Assembly (NCBI RefSeq): GCF_032594355.1
Contig: NZ_CP131061.1
Coordinates: 1,550,001 to 1,614,000 of the forward strand
Direction: 5' to 3'
Source: Methanolapillus ohkumae
GTDB lineage: Archaea; Halobacteriota; Methanosarcinia; Methanosarcinales; Methanosarcinaceae
DNA: 64,000 nt
Position 1 is the stretch's first letter. Each line of letters opens with the position of its first letter. The position numbers were made by a program, and so were the translations under genes. The notes beneath the pieces were generated by a model. That model saw only the letters and a program-made list of their open reading frames with translations. It searched no databases and was not told where the DNA came from. Positions 62,133-64,000 of the stretch are shown one piece after another.

Positions 62133-63206
62133 ATGGTAGTTACAAAAGAACACATTTCCAATATTGTCAAGTCATACGATCTTGAAAATATTACAATCGC
62201 AACGATTTGTTCCCACTCCAGCCTTCAAATTTTCGATGGCGCTCGAAAGGAAGGCTTTAAAACTCTCGGGATTTGCCTTCGGGAACCGCCGAAATATTAC
62301 GATGCCTTCCCGCTTGGAAAACCGGACGAATTTCTCATTTTAAAAAGATATGATGAACTTTTGGATCACATTGAAGAACTCAAAGCCAAAAACGTCATCA
62401 TCATCCCGCACGGATCCTTTGTTGCCTATATGGGACCGGACACATTTGTCAAAATGGACCTCCCCACCTTCGGAAACCGGTTGGTTCTCGAATGGGAATC
62501 CGTCCGCAAAAAAGAAAGACAATGGCTCGTCGGCGCCGGTATTCACATGCCGGACGTCATTGAAGACCCGCACGACATCGATGGTCCGGTCATGGTGAAA
62601 TATGACGGCGCCCACGGCGGAAAAGGATTTTTCATCGCCAAAACCTATGAAGACTTTATGGAACACGTGGACTTAACCAAAACCTACACCATCCAAAGAT
62701 TCATTGTCGGAACCCGGTATTACATTCACTATTTCTATTCCCCGGTGAAGGAAACCGGTTACACCCTCAGCAAAGGCAGCCTGGAAATGCTCAGCATGGA
62801 CCGCCGCGTCGAATCCAACGCCGATGAAATTTTCCGTCTCGGCTCCCCCAAAGAACTCTTAGAAGCCGGCATCATTCCAACGTATGTGGTGACCGGAAAT
62901 ACGCCGCTTGTCGCCCGCGAATCGCTCCTTCCGTTGATTTTTGAGCTCGGTGCTCGTGTGGTCGAAGAATCCATCAAACTTTTCGGCGGCATGATCGGAT
63001 CTTTCTGTTTGGAAACAGTCTTTACCGACGACTTGGAAATTAAAGTTTTTGAAATTTCCGCACGAATCGTTGCCGGAACCAACCTTTATGTTTCAGGCTC
63101 GCCCTACTCCGATTTATTGGAAGAAAACATGTCCACCGGACGAAGAATTGCCCGCGAGATTAAAAACGCCAAGAATATGGATAAATTGGACGACATTTTA
63201 TCGTAA
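62133..63206 (+). CDS. purP: FAICAR synthetase PurP
   Basis: Formate- and ATP-dependent formylation of AICAR in archaeal purine synthesis, replacing PurH transformylase. ATG 62133 is chosen (357 residues; the family is about 361); an ATG 14 codons earlier is possible. ATP-grasp fold: VKYDGAHGGKGFFIAKTYED, FIVGTRYYIHYFYSP, MLSMDRRVESNADEIFRL and FEISARIVAGTNLYVSGSPY. Followed after 9 nt by composite repeat E3. Confidence 0.95.
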   Translation: MVVTKEHISNIVKSYDLENITIATICSHSSLQIFDGARKEGFKTLGICLREPPKYYDAFPLGKPDEFLILKRYDELLDHIEELKAKNVIIIPHGSFVAYMGPDTFVKMDLPTFGNRLVLEWESVRKKERQWLVGAGIHMPDVIEDPHDIDGPVMVKYDGAHGGKGFFIAKTYEDFMEHVDLTKTYTIQRFIVGTRYYIHYFYSPVKETGYTLSKGSLEMLSMDRRVESNADEIFRLGSPKELLEAGIIPTYVVTGNTPLVARESLLPLIFELGARVVEESIKLFGGMIGSFCLETVFTDDLEIKVFEISARIVAGTNLYVSGSPYSDLLEENMSTGRRIAREIKNAKNMDKLDDILS

Positions 63207-63215
63207 AAAAAATTC

Positions 63216-63451
63216 GCTCCCTTTCGGGACCGAATTTTTCAAAGGGCAGGGGGACAACTCATAACTTACGGGCGCTTCATGGGAATTTCTCGCTGCGCTC
63301 GAAAGTTATTTTTTGGCTTTTTTGACTATTTTTTCCCATATCCTCTGTTTTTCACTTTTATTTTATTTCTGTTTTTTATTTTTCCGCTGTGCGAAAACTT
63401 ACGACACTTGCTGAGGATTTGGAGCGGCGGCATGCGCGCGTTACGGCACCC
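63216..63451 (+). repeat. Composite 3'-end repeat E3, including CGCGCGTTAY copy 10
   Basis: Opens GCTCCCTTTCGG, then CCGAATTTTTCAAAGGGCAG, ACGGGCGCTTCATGGGAATT, TCTCGCTGCGCTCGAAA, T-rich middle, TTTTTCCGCTGTGCGAAAA, and closes with ATGCGCGCGTTACGGC (63431-63446). It starts 9 nt after the purP stop, as E2 does after serS. No gene from here to 63688. Confidence 0.88.
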
Positions 63452-63688
63452 GTCATTTAAAATCGGAAAAATCCAAGGGATGATTTCTTTTAATCGGAAA
63501 AATCCGATGGATGATTTTCTAAAATCGGGAATTAAAGACAGATAAAAATGCCGCCTTAGATTTCATCGAATGTGTTTGATATATAATTATATATAATTTA
63601 GTTCTTTATTATTTTTCAGATTTATTTTAATTTTAATTTTATAACAAGGAACGTTATTTTTTTTGGATCCGAAATTTGGTGTTTCATC

Positions 63689-64000
63689 ATGTTTACAATA
63701 ATTGATTTATGGGCCGGAGCAATGACCGGAGCCTTCTCTTATTGGATTATCATTGCGATTTTGGCGGTCAATTTCGTCTTTATCATGACCCTGATTTTTA
63801 TGGAGCGGGCAGACCCGCGCAGTACTGTGTCGTGGATTATCATTTTAGTCTTGGTGCCGATTCTTGGATTTATTGTCTATTTGTTTATCGGGCAGACCTT
63901 TTACCGGAACAAACAATTCCAACTGAAAAAGAAAGACGATGACCGGCTCCTTTTAGCAAAAGAAAAGGTTATTGAACTTCTCCGGACTCGGGAAAAGGAG
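63689..64000 (+). CDS. Cardiolipin synthase-like protein, N-terminal part
   Basis: 104 codons open to the window edge. Two membrane helices (WIIIAILAVNFVFIMTLIF and WIIILVLVPILGFIVYLFI) separated by MERADPRSTVS form the PLDc_N domain that precedes the phospholipase-D catalytic domains of cardiolipin synthase. GQTFYRNKQFQLKKKDDDRL continues in the expected way. Catalytic HKD motifs would lie beyond the window. Start ATG 63689 by fit to the family. Confidence 0.85.
   Translation, partial: MFTIIDLWAGAMTGAFSYWIIIAILAVNFVFIMTLIFMERADPRSTVSWIIILVLVPILGFIVYLFIGQTFYRNKQFQLKKKDDDRLLLAKEKVIELLRTREKE

Overview
The window is chromosomal DNA of a methylotrophic methanogenic archaeon. Two methylamine methyltransferase genes, mttB and mtbB, carry an in-frame amber codon where the family has pyrrolysine. 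The window also holds F420 biosynthesis genes (cofH, cofD), purP, the methanogen-type seryl-tRNA synthetase, PCNA, TFS, Spt5, SecE, PAN, aMBF1, eS1, eS17 and an AqpM-type aquaporin. The AT-rich intergenic DNA, the methylamine genes and the Methanosarcinales-like gene set suggest a member of the Methanosarcinaceae, possibly Methanimicrococcus. The genus is an inference from gene content only.

Layout. 1-3.7 kb (minus): methylamine operon mtbC-mtbB-mttB, with mttB running off the left edge. 4.5-12.3 kb: pcn, a zinc-ribbon protein, tfs, an isocitrate/isopropylmalate dehydrogenase-type gene, two Cys-cluster mini-proteins, agmatinase, a radical SAM protein and eS1. 12.7-14.8 kb: a rubredoxin and a flavoredoxin-rubredoxin fusion with an IS30-family element between them; its transposase frame contains an amber codon. 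15-20 kb: msrA, a RecB-like nuclease, a membrane-anchored wHTH regulator, truA and the tRNA G10 methyltransferase. 20.4-25.7 kb (minus): the archaeal cluster ftsZ-secE-spt5-uL11-uL1-uL10-aP1. 26-33.6 kb: PAN, aMBF1, an ArcS catalytic-domain protein, an A24 peptidase and recQ. 33.8-41.6 kb: a QueG-like fragment, a VOC protein, eS17, an MBL hydrolase, an AAA ATPase, lysA and citrate synthase. 41.6-42.5 kb: an island with two very small ORFs. 42.8-49.6 kb: an HD hydrolase, cofH, an AEC transporter, cofD, signal peptidase and CorA. 49.8-55.6 kb: a tandem family of surface lipoprotein/anchored proteins with one decayed copy. 56-64 kb: a CaCA exchanger, a DHH nuclease, a Pcc1-like gene, serS, aqpM, purP and the start of cardiolipin synthase.

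How the genes work together. MtbC, MtbB and MttB demethylate di- and trimethylamine onto a corrinoid protein and feed methanogenesis. CofH and CofD make F420. Citrate synthase and the dehydrogenase could form part of an oxidative route to 2-oxoglutarate. The rubredoxins and MsrA point to oxidative-stress handling. The ftsZ-to-stalk cluster is the usual archaeal translation/secretion block.

Most unusual observations: (1) a GC-rich hairpin-like element with core CGCGCGTTAY lies just downstream of many genes, in the sense orientation; (2) the IS30 transposase is open only if UAG is read through, and no confidently called protein gene here stops at UAG; (3) the surface-protein paralogues share terminators, and three of these loci share a dyad near the predicted transcription start; (4) nearly every intergenic region has its own short tandem repeat. 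I saw no tRNA, rRNA or CRISPR array.
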